Shown here in pieces: positions 16,995 to 26,536 of a stretch of DNA of 64,000 nt; within the stretch, counting starts at the first letter, position 1; each line of letters begins with the position of its first letter. The DNA lies in assembly GCA_017993835.1 (NCBI GenBank), contig JAGOLX010000002.1:1-64000 (forward strand), written 5' to 3'. Source of the DNA: Phycisphaerae bacterium. Its GTDB lineage: Bacteria > Planctomycetota > Phycisphaerae > Sedimentisphaerales > Anaerobacaceae. The notes beneath the pieces were generated by a model. The model had not been told where the DNA came from, did no database searches, and saw only the letters and a program-made list of their open reading frames with translations. Position numbers and translations under genes: made by a program.

Positions 16995-18299
16995 TCAGAA
17001 GCTATACCGCACGCCGCAATAGACGTTCGTGTTGTTGTGGAACTGATTGAAGAAGGTGTGGTCCTCGTCGCCGAAGAAGACGTTCGCACCGACCTCGTAC
17101 ATCAGGTGGTCGCTGGCTTTGTAGTTGACGAGCGGTCGCATGTACACGTCCTCGTCGGAGGGGGAGTAATACGTGAACAGCGAGAGCATCAGGTTCTGGT
17201 TCATGAGCATCTTCGTCAGGCGGAGCGTTGTGACGTGGCGGAACTCGTCCCGTGCGTGACTGCCCGCGGAGAGACTGTCCTCGTAGTCGCTGTAGTCGAG
17301 CAACTGCTCGACGTAGTACTGCACGCCGGCGGTGAAGTCCCGGGCGATCTCCTGCGTGTAGCCGACGAGGTAGCGCATCTCCGAGTTGTTGACGAGCGGG
17401 TCGTCGCCGGCGCGGTCATCCACGGAATCGTAGTAGCCGAGCTCCGCGTTGGCGATGCCCTTGCCGAGCGTTCCGCGAATGCTGGCGCCGTAGACGTACA
17501 GCTCCGGGAAGGTCGCGCGGGTCAGCGTCTCATTGAAGCCCGCGGGGCTCTTCCAGTAACCCCAGTAGCCGTAGAGGGCCAGCTCGTAGTTGCTGATGTT
17601 GCGATAGAGTCGCAGCGCGGTCTCATCCTCCTCGAAGAACTCCCGCCGTCGCGAGATCATCATCTCGTCGTCCTCGCCGGCGTAGCGACCGAGGATCGGA
17701 TTGTAGTAGGAGAGTCGATCGCCGGTGATATAGCGGTCGGAGTCGAATTCCGGCGTGTAGGCCACGTCCAGGTTGGCCGCGTCGGAGAACAGGCTCACTT
17801 TCACCGCGTCGGAAGGGGCCTTCAAGTACTCGGTGTCCCTGCCGATGAAGAAGCTGACCCAATCCTTTGGGAATACGTCGTTGATGAAGATCAGGTCGCC
17901 GGTGCCCCAGGTGAGGACCTGGCGTCCGAACTTGAGGTCCACCGAGTCGCTCGGACGCGTGAAGAAGTTCGCCTCGCGGAGATCGAAGACCGCCTGCTCC
18001 TCGACGAGGTCTCCGTAGGCATCGCCCTTGACCTTGACGTCGCCCCAGTCGCGCAGGGCGAGGAGATCGAACTGGTATCGGGCCTCGCCGATACTCAGGT
18101 CCTTTCCCTCATAGGGGTCGTCCAGGAGCCGCGAGCCGACGCGGGCCTCGTAGAAGCCGTGGTACTCGATATCGTGCTTCTCCAGGAACTCGCGAACGGC
18201 GTTCCTCTTCTCCTGCGGCTCATTCGGCTCCTGCTGGGCAACAGCGGTCAGGGCGCAGGCCAGGGTGACCAGGACCGCCAGGGTCGTGCTGCGGGTCAT
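16995..18299 (-). CDS. outer-membrane beta-barrel porin-like protein
   Basis: 434 residues with a signal peptide ([20 protein letters not shown]). The mature protein is rich in alternating hydrophobic and aromatic strands and ends in VYCGVRYSF, the terminal phenylalanine required for outer-membrane insertion. The segment VDLKFGRQVLTWGTGDLIFI is like porins of the DUF1302 type. It is the last gene of the RND exporter operon and overlaps the LolA-like gene by the four bases ATGA, so translation is coupled. Likely the outer-membrane exit or anchor of this system. Confidence 0.8.
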   Translation of the reverse strand: MTRSTTLAVLVTLACALTAVAQQEPNEPQEKRNAVREFLEKHDIEYHGFYEARVGSRLLDDPYEGKDLSIGEARYQFDLLALRDWGDVKVKGDAYGDLVEEQAVFDLREANFFTRPSDSVDLKFGRQVLTWGTGDLIFINDVFPKDWVSFFIGRDTEYLKAPSDAVKVSLFSDAANLDVAYTPEFDSDRYITGDRLSYYNPILGRYAGEDDEMMISRRREFFEEDETALRLYRNISNYELALYGYWGYWKSPAGFNETLTRATFPELYVYGASIRGTLGKGIANAELGYYDSVDDRAGDDPLVNNSEMRYLVGYTQEIARDFTAGVQYYVEQLLDYSDYEDSLSAGSHARDEFRHVTTLRLTKMLMNQNLMLSLFTYYSPSDEDVYMRPLVNYKASDHLMYEVGANVFFGDEDHTFFNQFHNNTNVYCGVRYSF

Positions 18300-19090
18300 C
18301 TCGCCACCTCCTGCGGCGGTTTACGCAGATAGCGTTCCTCGAAGATCTCGCCGATGCCGATGTCGTATTTGACGTTGCTGAAGGTCATCTCGGTTTTGCT
18401 GCCGCTCTTGAGGTCCTGGACGAGGGACACGGTGACCGTCGGGAAGCCCTGGATCTCCTCGACCTTCTTCGACTCGATCGTGCGATAGAGCTTGCCTTCC
18501 TTGTCGTAGAATTCCATCTTCATCGGGACGAAGGTCTTCCTGTCGATGGAGACGTTGTAGTAGCTGAACTCGACCGTCTCGGGCTTCTTCGGGACGTTCT
18601 TGACGACGTAGAACGCGTCGGTGGTCTCCACCAGCTCGTGCGTGTCCTCGTCGAGATTCCGGCCCGAGACGTCTTCATAGAGGAAATCGGAGCCGACGAA
18701 GCTGGTGCGTTTGTCCCCTGCGGCAATCCGTTTGACCAGATCGAGCGAAGGCATATAGAGCCAGCGGTCGTCGTCTTTGGCGACGTTCTTGTGCACCATG
18801 TAGCTCATCCGGCGTACGTCCGCGGGGCGCTGGAAGTAGACGAAGTACTTCTGGTCGCCGCCGTCCTGGACGTCTTTTCGCACGATGTTGAACAGACGCT
18901 CGCGGGTCTGGCCCTGCTTGCTCGTGATGACCATTTGAACGGTCGATTTGCCGTCGTTGCCCTGGTAGTAGGCGACGATATTCGCCTTGTTCACGATGGT
19001 CTGGACGTCCGGCGTGTCTCCGGCGATGCCGACGCCGGCCACCCAACCCAAGGAAATCAAGAGTGTCGATAAGGTCATTTTGTGGAACAT
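18296..19090 (-). CDS. outer membrane lipoprotein-sorting (LolA-like) protein
   Basis: 264 residues from the ATG at 19090, chosen because GGAGGTGCAGC precedes it; the open frame extends 23 codons further without a better site. A signal peptide ([16 protein letters not shown]) leads into a LolA/LolB-type fold of the COG2834 kind: [60 protein letters not shown]. In known operons these proteins accompany RND/MMPL exporters and carry lipid cargo across the periplasm. It sits between the DUF2892 and porin genes, overlapping both. Confidence 0.85.
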   Translation of the reverse strand: MFHKMTLSTLLISLGWVAGVGIAGDTPDVQTIVNKANIVAYYQGNDGKSTVQMVITSKQGQTRERLFNIVRKDVQDGGDQKYFVYFQRPADVRRMSYMVHKNVAKDDDRWLYMPSLDLVKRIAAGDKRTSFVGSDFLYEDVSGRNLDEDTHELVETTDAFYVVKNVPKKPETVEFSYYNVSIDRKTFVPMKMEFYDKEGKLYRTIESKKVEEIQGFPTVTVSLVQDLKSGSKTEMTFSNVKYDIGIGEIFEERYLRKPPQEVAR

Positions 19091-19302
19091 GCTGCACCTC
19101 CATGGTTCTGGCACTGGCTTGGGACTCCGAGCTTCTTGAGGAACGTCATCATCGGGCACCAGTCGGTGAACGCCGACTGGAGGAGATTCAGTCCCACGAA
19201 GGCGGTGAACAGCAGCCAGTAGGGGGAATGATAATGGGCGAGTAGAACGCTGAGCAGGATGAAGAACCCTGCAATGGCTCGTAAGGATCGTTCGACGGTC
19301 AT
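19075..19302 (-). CDS. DUF2892 small membrane protein
   Basis: 75 residues: [20 protein letters not shown] then two hydrophobic helices and the cysteine-containing end [17 protein letters not shown]. The TDWCPMM pattern is typical of DUF2892 (YgaP transmembrane part). CGGAGAA precedes the ATG. Its 3' end overlaps the start of the LolA-like gene by 16 nt. The conserved cysteine may bind metal or sulphur, which would fit an ArsR-controlled operon. Confidence 0.85.
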   Translation of the reverse strand: MTVERSLRAIAGFFILLSVLLAHYHSPYWLLFTAFVGLNLLQSAFTDWCPMMTFLKKLGVPSQCQNHGGAACSTK

Positions 19303-19319
19303 GATCGTATTCTCCGAAT

Positions 19320-22169
19320 TCAAACGGTTGGTCCCTTCTCCTGTTGTGTTTGCAGGGTCCGGCAGGCCTGCCGACGGGACATCAGGCCGCAGATCACGGC
19401 CAGGATCGGCACCGCGATGATGCTGAACCACATGAAGCTGTTGAAGCCCATCTTGCCGAACTGATAGATATTCAGCAGCACGACGACCACACTGGCCACC
19501 GAGATCACGAAGCAGAACGCACAGTTGCACTTCGCCGATTCCGGCGTGGCTGCGACCTTGAACAATCGCTTCTCCGCCACGGTCAGGATCGCAGGCAGGA
19601 CGATCAGCGTCACGACGCCCGACAGCGCCATGATCGCACAGAGGAAGATGCCGACCGTCTTGTAGGGCACCAGCGGCGCCGCCAGCAGCGGAAGGAAGCC
19701 GATCGCGATGACCAGGACGTTTCTCGCGATGGCCCGTGCGGGCTCGCCGAACATCTCCGCGGCGCTGGCCTGCCAGGAACCCTTCTGTGCGTGACTGCCG
19801 CGGGCCCGCTCCAGGAAGTGGATCGCGAAATCGACCGCCATGCCGAGCGTCAGGGCGCTGAGCACCGCGACGGGCATGTCGTAATCCTTGCCGACCAATC
19901 CGATGACGCCGTAGATGACCGCAATCGTGATCGACAGCGGCACCATGCACACCAATCCCCAGAGCGCCGAGCGGAACATGATCGCCATCATGATGAACAC
20001 GATGATGAAGCTGCCCAGGAGCGACTGCAACATGCCCCAGACCATCTTCTGCTGCCAGACGATGTTGATGTAGGTCAGGCCCGCCCAGTCGTGCTTCATC
20101 GGCATTGGCGGGGGCGTCGTTTTGAAATACTCCTCAACCGCCGCGACGACTTTCTCCATATCTTTGTTGTCGCCGCTCTTGAGCTGGAGCCAGATGTTGG
20201 CCTTGTCCAGGTCGTTCGTCACGAAGTGCCAGAGGTCGTCCGGCGTGTGGCTGCTCTGGAACTGGAGCAGGCTCTGGGCGACCGCGGCGCTGCTGTCGGG
20301 AATCCGGTAGTTTTCCGGCTTGCCGTCGATCAGCTCCATGTAGACCTTCTTGACGATGTCCGCGATGGAATTGCTCTTGCCGACCAGGCCGGTGCCTTCG
20401 AGGTGGTCCTCCAGGCCTGCGATATAGCGCAGCGCCTCGGGCTGCTTGAAGAGCTTCAGGGCCTCCTTCTCCAACTCGAAGAAATCCGCCAGTTCGTACC
20501 AGAGGTCCGCGGTGTCCTGGGGCGCCGATGCCTGCTGCTGCTCGGCGTACTCGGACAGCTTGCCGAGAAACGCCATCTTGGCAACCTTGTTCGAGGCCTC
20601 CTTTACCACCGCGGTGTCCGCCTGCACCAGGAGGTCCGCTGCCTTCGGGTTGTCGGCGGACAACTCCTGGACCTTGGCGCGGAGGCGATCCCGCAGGCTC
20701 GTGACATACTCGAGAGAGACGTTTGGGTCGGCGCCGTCCCGCAGGACCAGGTACGCCATGTAGGTGCCCGCGAAGTGCTGATTCAACTCGGTATCCGCCA
20801 GGCGGATCGGGTGGCTCTTCGCGAACCACTTGATCGGGTTGTCGTTGATGTTGACCTGCGTGATGCCGTAGACCGCGATGGCCGCCAGAATCACCATCGC
20901 GACGAGGATCGCTTTGGCCGCAGTGAATGTGAGCCGGCCGGCGCCGTGCAGCAGGCGGGTCATCCAGTTCTGTTTTTGCTCGTGCACGACCGCGGCGCCG
21001 AAGTTCTCCAGTCCCTTCTCGTTGAGGAACATGATGTAGGCGGGCACGAATGTGACCGTGAAGAGCCACGCGATCATGATGCCGACGGCGACGAGCACGC
21101 CGAACACCTGCACCGGCGGGATCGGCGTCAACGCCAGCGAGGCGAAACCCGCGGCGGAGGTCAGCGACGTGTACAGCATCGGGACGAACAACGTGCTCAT
21201 CACCTCGATCGTCGTCTGTCGGCGGCCTTTTTCCTTCGTGTACTTCTCGAAGAACTCCGACAGGATGTGCACCGAGTCCACCACCGCGATCGGCATCAGG
21301 AAGATCGGGATCATCGAGCTCATGATGTGTACGGGAAACCCGAACCCGATGAGCAGGCCCATCGTGGACAGGACCGTCACCATCGCGACAATCATGGGCG
21401 AGACAATCAACACCAGCTTGCGGAAAAAGACCAGCATCAGGATGAAGATGGTCAGCATGGCCAGCGGCGCGGAGATCGCCATCTGGATGAACATCTCGTA
21501 GCCGAAGGTGTCCTCCGCGACGGGCAGGCCGGTGATGTGGTACTGCTCGTCCCCGGTGAACGTCACGATGTGATTTCGCAGCTTCGTGTACACGTCGTGG
21601 CTGAGGTCCTTGCTCGTCAGCGGCAGGTACAGGCAGATCGCCTGCCCATCGCCCGAGACGAGGGTGTCCTTCAGCAGGGGGTTGGAGAGGGCCTTGTCGC
21701 GGACCGCGAGGGCCTCGGCCGCGGTCTTGGGCGGCTCGGGCATGAGCCACTCGAAGCGGATCTCGCCCGGTCCGCCCTGGCTGATGTGATCCACCAGGGA
21801 GGGGGCCAGCAGGTCCACCTCGACGACGCCGAGGGTCTCGTTCGGGTCCTTCGGATTCGGCCATTGCAGTGTCTTGGCATACTGCGTCAGGTCGTAGATC
21901 CGCTGAAGCGACTGGACGTTGAATACGCCGTTGGGGTCCTTGTTGTTGACTATGCCGACGACCACGATGTCGTTGAGAACGAAGTCCTTCTTGGTCTGCT
22001 CGTGGAAGACCCGGACGGCTTCGTGCTCCGAGAGCATGTTCTCCGGGTCCGTGTCCACCCTGATCCGCGGGATGAACGCGGCACAAACCAGGGTGAAGGC
22101 CACCATCACCACGGTGACCAGCTTGTGGTGGTCCACTGAGAATTCGACGATCTTGCGTTTGAAGTCCAT
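19320..22169 (-). CDS. RND/MMPL superfamily exporter
   Basis: 949 residues from the ATG at 22169 ([10 protein letters not shown]). It has the RND layout: an N-terminal helix, a large periplasmic loop (about 45-240), a block of six helices containing [11 protein letters not shown], a second periplasmic loop (about 470-730) rich in helical segments, and a second helix block containing [15 protein letters not shown]. The C-terminus is unusual: after the normal twelfth helix there is a CNCAFCF stretch and two extra hydrophobic helices. Family members move lipids, hopanoids or drugs. The order RND, DUF2892, LolA-like and porin suggests a lipid or hydrophobic-compound export route from inner to outer membrane. 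Confidence 0.88.
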   Translation of the reverse strand: MDFKRKIVEFSVDHHKLVTVVMVAFTLVCAAFIPRIRVDTDPENMLSEHEAVRVFHEQTKKDFVLNDIVVVGIVNNKDPNGVFNVQSLQRIYDLTQYAKTLQWPNPKDPNETLGVVEVDLLAPSLVDHISQGGPGEIRFEWLMPEPPKTAAEALAVRDKALSNPLLKDTLVSGDGQAICLYLPLTSKDLSHDVYTKLRNHIVTFTGDEQYHITGLPVAEDTFGYEMFIQMAISAPLAMLTIFILMLVFFRKLVLIVSPMIVAMVTVLSTMGLLIGFGFPVHIMSSMIPIFLMPIAVVDSVHILSEFFEKYTKEKGRRQTTIEVMSTLFVPMLYTSLTSAAGFASLALTPIPPVQVFGVLVAVGIMIAWLFTVTFVPAYIMFLNEKGLENFGAAVVHEQKQNWMTRLLHGAGRLTFTAAKAILVAMVILAAIAVYGITQVNINDNPIKWFAKSHPIRLADTELNQHFAGTYMAYLVLRDGADPNVSLEYVTSLRDRLRAKVQELSADNPKAADLLVQADTAVVKEASNKVAKMAFLGKLSEYAEQQQASAPQDTADLWYELADFFELEKEALKLFKQPEALRYIAGLEDHLEGTGLVGKSNSIADIVKKVYMELIDGKPENYRIPDSSAAVAQSLLQFQSSHTPDDLWHFVTNDLDKANIWLQLKSGDNKDMEKVVAAVEEYFKTTPPPMPMKHDWAGLTYINIVWQQKMVWGMLQSLLGSFIIVFIMMAIMFRSALWGLVCMVPLSITIAVIYGVIGLVGKDYDMPVAVLSALTLGMAVDFAIHFLERARGSHAQKGSWQASAAEMFGEPARAIARNVLVIAIGFLPLLAAPLVPYKTVGIFLCAIMALSGVVTLIVLPAILTVAEKRLFKVAATPESAKCNCAFCFVISVASVVVVLLNIYQFGKMGFNSFMWFSIIAVPILAVICGLMSRRQACRTLQTQQEKGPTV

Positions 22170-22283
22170 GTCTGTAATCCCCGAAACCCGAAATCCAGTA
22201 CGGATCACCCGTCGGCGTCGTCTTGAAACACCCAGAGAACAGGGGGTGATTTCTATGCCTCTACGCCCTCAGGGGCTCCCTGT

Positions 22284-22583
22284 TCATCGCTCTACCTTCT
22301 TCGAGGGGCTGCAATGATCGTAAACACAGCCTAATACTCGAATTACGTTTGGATTCTGGATGCGATAGAACACCTTGGTTCCCTCTCGTCGGGAGGCAAG
22401 CACGCCCTTGTCCTTCATGAGGTTGAGCTGTTGGCTCGTGAGTGCTTGTTTCTCCCCGAGCATCTCCACGATCTGGCCGACGGTGTGCTCCTTGTCCTGG
22501 AGGAGCTCGACAATCATCAGCCTAAGCGGGTGCGCCACCGCTTTGAGCACTTCCGCGGCGTGGATTGCCAGTTCTTTGTCCAT
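22284..22583 (-). CDS. ArsR family transcriptional regulator
   Basis: 99 residues with the winged-helix core: VLKAVAHPLRLMIVELLQD, HTVGQIVEMLGEKQALTSQQ, LNLMKDKGVLASRREGTKVF. A cysteine pair in LGCVYDHC near the end could be a metal- or redox-sensing site. It leads the RND operon on the same strand and probably represses it, with the palindrome at 22606-22617 as the expected operator. The ligand is unknown. Confidence 0.9.
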   Translation of the reverse strand: MDKELAIHAAEVLKAVAHPLRLMIVELLQDKEHTVGQIVEMLGEKQALTSQQLNLMKDKGVLASRREGTKVFYRIQNPNVIRVLGCVYDHCSPSKKVER

Positions 22584-22605
22584 GAGCCCAACCCTTCATT
22601 CCACA

Positions 22606-22638
22606 ATATTATAATATATAGATATTACGATATGTCGT
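22606..22638 (-). promoter_or_regulatory. AT-rich palindromic operator/promoter of the ArsR-RND operon
   Basis: ATATTATAATAT (22606-22617) is a perfect 12-bp palindrome in an otherwise GC-rich chromosome and includes TATAAT on the minus strand (22613-22608), about 25 nt before the arsR start. A weak -35 (ACGACA, 22638-22633) is spaced 19 nt away. ArsR-type repressors bind such AT-rich dyads over their own -10 box. Confidence 0.6.
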
Positions 22639-22699
22639 CGGGGAGGTTCGCTGGGGATGAAGAATTTCCTAACGAATCGCGAAGTTGCGGACGGGTGCG

Positions 22700-23380
22700 T
22701 CAGTGTCGTGCGGCTAGTCGGGCGACGGCCCGCTGGATTTCATCGGGATGCTGACAGATGTCGTCCGGCCCCGCGGCGGCGATCTCCGCTTCGCTGCCGA
22801 AGCCGTAGGTCACGCCGATCGTGCGGGTCCCGTGGTCCTTGCCCGATTCGATATCGCGGGCCCGGTCTCCGATCATGACGGTCCGGCCCGGGTCGAGCGA
22901 CAGCTCACACAGGAGGTGTCCGATGAGTTCGCTCTTCTCATCGAAGCGTCCGTCGAGCTGCGGGCCGAAGACCTTGAGGAAGAAGCGGTCGAATCCGAAC
23001 CGCTCGATGATCCGGTCCGAGTAGACCGTCGGTTTGGAGGTGACCACGTAGAGCCGGTGGCCGTCCGTGTGCAGTCGCTCGAGCAGCTCGGGCACGCCGG
23101 GATAGACGACGTTCTCGAAGAGCCCGATGTCGCCATACCGCACCCGGTAGAAACCCACGGCCCTGTCGATCAGGTCCTTGTCCTCGCTGCCCAGCAGGCG
23201 GGGGAACGTCCATCGCAGTGGCGGACCGATGAACTGCACGAGCTCAGCCTTGGGAGGTTGCGCCCGGCCCAGGTTCTTGAGCGCGTACTGGATGCACCGC
23301 GTGATCCCGTCGCTGGGATCGCTCAATGTCCCGTCGAGGTCAAAGAACAAAATGAGAGGTTCACGAATCGTTTCGGTCAT
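22700..23380 (-). CDS. HAD family hydrolase, phosphoglycolate phosphatase-like
   Basis: 226 residues from the ATG at 23380 (MTETIREPLI). HAD motif I is FFDLDGTLSD, motif II the serine/threonine in YVVTSKPT, motif III the lysine in the SDRIIERF region and motif IV GRTVMIGDRARDIESGK. The helical cap follows motif I as in the Gph/PGMB subgroup. It probably dephosphorylates a small sugar phosphate such as 2-phosphoglycolate or pyrophosphate in the cytosol. Encoded alone, divergent from nothing obvious. Confidence 0.88.
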   Translation of the reverse strand: MTETIREPLILFFDLDGTLSDPSDGITRCIQYALKNLGRAQPPKAELVQFIGPPLRWTFPRLLGSEDKDLIDRAVGFYRVRYGDIGLFENVVYPGVPELLERLHTDGHRLYVVTSKPTVYSDRIIERFGFDRFFLKVFGPQLDGRFDEKSELIGHLLCELSLDPGRTVMIGDRARDIESGKDHGTRTIGVTYGFGSEAEIAAAGPDDICQHPDEIQRAVARLAARH

Positions 23381-23475
23381 CCTATACAAGGCTCCATGCC
23401 ACAATCAGAGCGGGTCATTATCCGGATTCCGCGCGGATGGTCAACAGCGATCTGAAGAAAGGCCGGCGTTCGGAT

Positions 23476-23937
23476 GCATGACCGTTGTTGCGGCCTCCCA
23501 CGGCGTAACGAGACATGGGCCGGACCCTGTCATTCCTGCACTGCAGTGGCGCAATATCTTGTTTTCTTAGCAAGCATTTTGGTCTGATCCGGTCGTCGCC
23601 TGCCTGGCATCGGGACCGCACCGTATGACCGGGGGCGCTGCCCCCGGGCCCCCGGCATTTTTCGCCTTCCGCCAGCAGCATGATGGGCAGACGTGTCGAG
23701 GGGCGAGTCCGGCGCTCCCGTTGCCCATGCCATTGGCCCAATGCGTCAAATGCCGGGGGTATGGGGGCGGCGCCCCCAAGAGACACGAGCGGACCCAAGA
23801 CCCGATGGTCCTGCGCTTTGGTTGCGGCCGAAGGCCGCTCCAAGAACGCAGGAATCCAGGAACCGCGGGATTGGGCGCAACCTGATGAATGGATTCCCGC
23901 GTTCGCGGGAATGACAATCCAGGGTCTTCGTGAGCCC
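23476..23937. repeat. dispersed repeat copy 1, split by a 308-bp nested insert
   Basis: Left part 23476-23539 and right part 23848-23937 match the sister copy at 26537-26695. In copy 1 the arms ATTCCTGC (23532-23539) and GCAGGAAT (23848-23855) are separated by 308 nt; in copy 2 they are only 5 nt apart. The insert 23540-23847 has its own structure: hairpins at 23631-23645 and 23763-23777, and 12-bp arms 23649-23660/23748-23759. This fills the gene-free space between the HAD gene and the next gene. Confidence 0.75.
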
Positions 23938-23977
23938 CGATGACACATGCGCAAGCACACTCATACGCGCCCGGCGT

Positions 23978-24379
23978 TCACGCGCGTTCGAGGGCGTCGA
24001 GGAGCGTGTGGCCGGCGGCGTGCAGTCTCTCAGTCTGCTCCGCGAGGTGGTCCAAGTCCTTCGCCGATTCGACGGCTCGGAGGATCTCCGTCACTTCCCC
24101 GGCGCCGTCGAGGGTGTCCAGGCTGTTGTTCTTCATCGTGGTCACGAGATGCTTGAGCCGATTCGCCAGCCGCCGGCGGAAGAAATCGAGCCGACTCGGA
24201 TCGAGGGCGCCGGCCTTGAAGGCGGGCTCGAACTCGTGGAAGGCGGTGCAGGCCTTCTGGAGATACAACAGGACCATTCCCTTGGCCGGATGGCCCTCGG
24301 CCAGCACCCTGGCCCACTGGAATTCCTCGTTTCGCCAGTGCTCGTCTTGAACGGTTGTCCGGTACTCGATGTCGCGCAT
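23978..24379 (-). CDS. hypothetical helical protein downstream of the metallo-beta-lactamase
   Basis: 133 residues from the ATG at 24379 (MRDIEYRTTV), 8 nt after the stop of the metallo-beta-lactamase gene. It is largely helical, with HWRNEEFQWARVLAEGHPAK, a helix LVTTMKNNSLDTLDGAGEVT and a basic patch RLDFFRRRLANRLKHL. I recognise no family or catalytic motif. The tight spacing suggests an operon with the metallo-beta-lactamase, but a functional link is not shown. Confidence 0.65.
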   Translation of the reverse strand: MRDIEYRTTVQDEHWRNEEFQWARVLAEGHPAKGMVLLYLQKACTAFHEFEPAFKAGALDPSRLDFFRRRLANRLKHLVTTMKNNSLDTLDGAGEVTEILRAVESAKDLDHLAEQTERLHAAGHTLLDALERA

Positions 24380-24387
24380 GGTCGGTC

Positions 24388-25176
24388 TCAGGGTTTGGCC
24401 TTCGGGGGGGCGCACAGTTCCAGCGTGTGTTGAATCAGTTCGGGACCGCCCCAGTCGCCGTGGCCGGGCACGACGATCTTGGCATGACGGTAGGTGGCCT
24501 GCACCTTGCGGAGCGTGGCCGGATAGGCCGCCAGGTCGCCGTCGGTGGTGTTGCCGAGCGACTGGGAATCCATGGACTTGATGAGGCAGCCCCCGAACAG
24601 GACCTGCTTCTGGGGCAGCCAGACTACGACGTTGTCGGTCGTGTGTCCGGACCCGAAGTACGTCGCGAGGGCGACCGTGCCGGCACAATGGACCATCGTG
24701 CGGAACCGGTAGGGAATCTGTGGGACCGGCAGGTGCTTCTGCCTGGCAATCTCGACAGTCTGGTCCAGGCCGTAGGAGACCGCCCCTCGCCGATGGGCCT
24801 CCTCCAGGCCGCCCATGCAGTCCTGGTGCCAGTGCGTCGGGACTACCGTCTTCACAGTCGCACCCTGGTTCCGCGCGAGCCAATCGCACAGCGTCGCGGT
24901 CAGTTCGTCCGTCCAGGGCAGGTCGATCAGCAGGGCATCATTGCTGTCGACGACGACGAGCCCGTTCGCTGGGCAGCGCCCGTAGTTGGGCAGATCGTAG
25001 TAGGTGGTGTGTACCCAGACGCCGGGGGCGATGGGCTGCACGAAGACATCGTCCGAGATGCGGATGCTCTCGGCTCGGGGCGCCGGCTGCGAAGACTGGC
25101 AGCCGCCCGCCAGGACACACGCACAAGTGATGATGACACACAGTCCTCGCTGAGCGCTCGGTGAGTGACCAGTCAT
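24388..25176 (-). CDS. subclass B1-like metallo-beta-lactamase lipoprotein
   Basis: 262 residues. The N-terminus is a signal peptide ending LAGGC (cysteine 26), so it is likely a lipoprotein, though the -3 residue is Ala. All six B1-type zinc ligands can be placed: H115 and H117 and D119 in THWHQDC, H178 in GSGHTTDN, C197 in FGGCLIKS and H239 in PGHGDWGG. Also present are the B1 substrate lysine (K200) and the asparagine loop SLGNTTDGD near 206-214. The order and spacing match clinical B1 enzymes, with Cys at the position after D119. GGAGAAC precedes the ATG. Hydrolysis of beta-lactams is expected but unproven. Confidence 0.88.
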   Translation of the reverse strand: MTGHSPSAQRGLCVIITCACVLAGGCQSSQPAPRAESIRISDDVFVQPIAPGVWVHTTYYDLPNYGRCPANGLVVVDSNDALLIDLPWTDELTATLCDWLARNQGATVKTVVPTHWHQDCMGGLEEAHRRGAVSYGLDQTVEIARQKHLPVPQIPYRFRTMVHCAGTVALATYFGSGHTTDNVVVWLPQKQVLFGGCLIKSMDSQSLGNTTDGDLAAYPATLRKVQATYRHAKIVVPGHGDWGGPELIQHTLELCAPPKAKP

Positions 25177-25527
25177 ATCCGTTCTCCGGTAGAAGTCCGT
25201 TTCTTCGGCGCGACCCTGAACGTCCGGGTCCGCGCCGAGTCCATCACAGCATAACCTCTATCCCAGGACGACCGCGGAGTCAAGATGCCGGACACGATGA
25301 GGACTGGAGAGGACGCATGACCGTACCTGCGCATGTGCAACAGGGTTCACGAAGACCCTGGATTGTCATTCCCGCCTCCCGTCGTGTCATTCCCGCGAAG
25401 CGCAAGAACGATCACGCACCCGGCTCGAGAGGCGATTGCGTTCTCCGACCGATGGCCTACAATGGCGGTCGCTGTCGCCCTGTGGGGGCGGCTCGTCGTT
25501 TGGCCGGGAATCCGTTAGGGGAAACTC
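25177..25527. other. intergenic region containing an inverted, truncated dispersed repeat (copy 3)
   Basis: No gene in 351 nt. Positions 25347-25375 are an exact 29-nt reverse complement of 23905-23933 at the right end of copy 1. Two ATTCCCGC-type palindromic halves follow. Promoters for both flanking genes must lie here but none is distinct. Confidence 0.65.
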
Positions 25528-26523
25528 ATGAACGCAAGCACGATCGTCCTGTGTCTCGCTTTGTCCTCCATTGTGTTTGGAGGCACAGGCGCACAACCCG
25601 AGATGTACTACACAGACACGTCCCACGGGCGGTCGCTGGCCAAGGACCCCGATGTGGAGTGGTTCAAGGGGCGGTATCTGATGTACTACTCGGTGAACCG
25701 AGGCACGGATGGATGGGCGGTCGGCGTCGCGGAGAGCACCGACCTGACGCACTGGACGAAGGTGGGCGAGGTCCTGCCGGCGGGCGGTTGTGAGAGCAAG
25801 GGGCTCGCCGCACCCGCTGCGATGGTTCGCAACGACAGACTCCACCTGTTCTACCAGACCTATGGCAATGGACGGAACGACGCGATCTGCCACGCGGTCT
25901 CCGAGGACGGAATCCACTTCACCCGCAACGCGACGAATCCCATCTTCAAGCCTACAGGCGACTGGAATTGCGGGCGGGCCATCGATGCTGATGTGATCGA
26001 GCACGAGGGCCGCCTGCTGCTATACTGCGCCACGCGCGACCCGGAGATGAAGGTTCAGAAGCTCGTCGTCGCCTGGGCGCCGGCGGACTCGGACTATGGG
26101 CGGGACAAGTGGACCCAGTTGTGCAACGCGTCGATCCTCGAACCACAACTGCCGTGGGAGAGGAAGTGCATCGAGGCTCCCTCGGTCTGCAAGCACGAGG
26201 GCCGGCTGTTCATGTTCTATGCCGGCGGGTACAACAACGAGCCGCAGCAGATCGGCTGTGCCGTCAGTGCCGACGGCGTCTCCTGGACGCGGCTCTCCCA
26301 GGAACCACTGCTGCCCAACGGCGACGCGGGCGAATGGAACGCCAGCGAGTCCGGCCATCCCGGCGTCTTCACCGATCGCGACGGACAGATGCACCTGTTC
26401 TTCCAGGGCAACAGCGACAAGGGCGCGAGCTGGCATCTGTCCAGGATGAAGATCGCCTGGGACGGGACAGGCAACCCTTGTCTGCTCCGCCCGGGCGATG
26501 CGAGGGTCTTCAGGCTCCGGTGA
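25528..26523 (+). CDS. secreted five-bladed beta-propeller glycosidase-like protein
   Basis: 331 residues with a signal peptide (STIVLCLALSSIVFGGTGA). The body has repeated blade motifs: DPDVEWFKGRYLMYYSVNRG, GLAAPAAMVRNDRLHLFYQT, DADVIEHEGRLLLYCATRD, EAPSVCKHEGRLFMFYAGG and SGHPGVFTDRDGQMHLFFQG. This is the pattern of GH43/GH32/GH130-type propellers; the acidic residues that open each blade are the likely catalytic set. The exact GH family cannot be fixed by eye. AGGGGAAACTC precedes the start. It could act on extracellular plant or algal glycans. Confidence 0.75.
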   Translation: MNASTIVLCLALSSIVFGGTGAQPEMYYTDTSHGRSLAKDPDVEWFKGRYLMYYSVNRGTDGWAVGVAESTDLTHWTKVGEVLPAGGCESKGLAAPAAMVRNDRLHLFYQTYGNGRNDAICHAVSEDGIHFTRNATNPIFKPTGDWNCGRAIDADVIEHEGRLLLYCATRDPEMKVQKLVVAWAPADSDYGRDKWTQLCNASILEPQLPWERKCIEAPSVCKHEGRLFMFYAGGYNNEPQQIGCAVSADGVSWTRLSQEPLLPNGDAGEWNASESGHPGVFTDRDGQMHLFFQGNSDKGASWHLSRMKIAWDGTGNPCLLRPGDARVFRLR

Positions 26524-26536
26524 TCTCGACCGGCGT

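Noticed and set aside
19344-22139. Long plus-strand open frame opposite the RND exporter
   Set aside because: Shadow frame rich in Arg and His with no motifs; the minus-strand frame is a complete RND protein.
23530-23943. Several overlapping open frames in the nested repeat
   Set aside because: They read through GC-rich palindromes in both directions and resemble only translated repeats.
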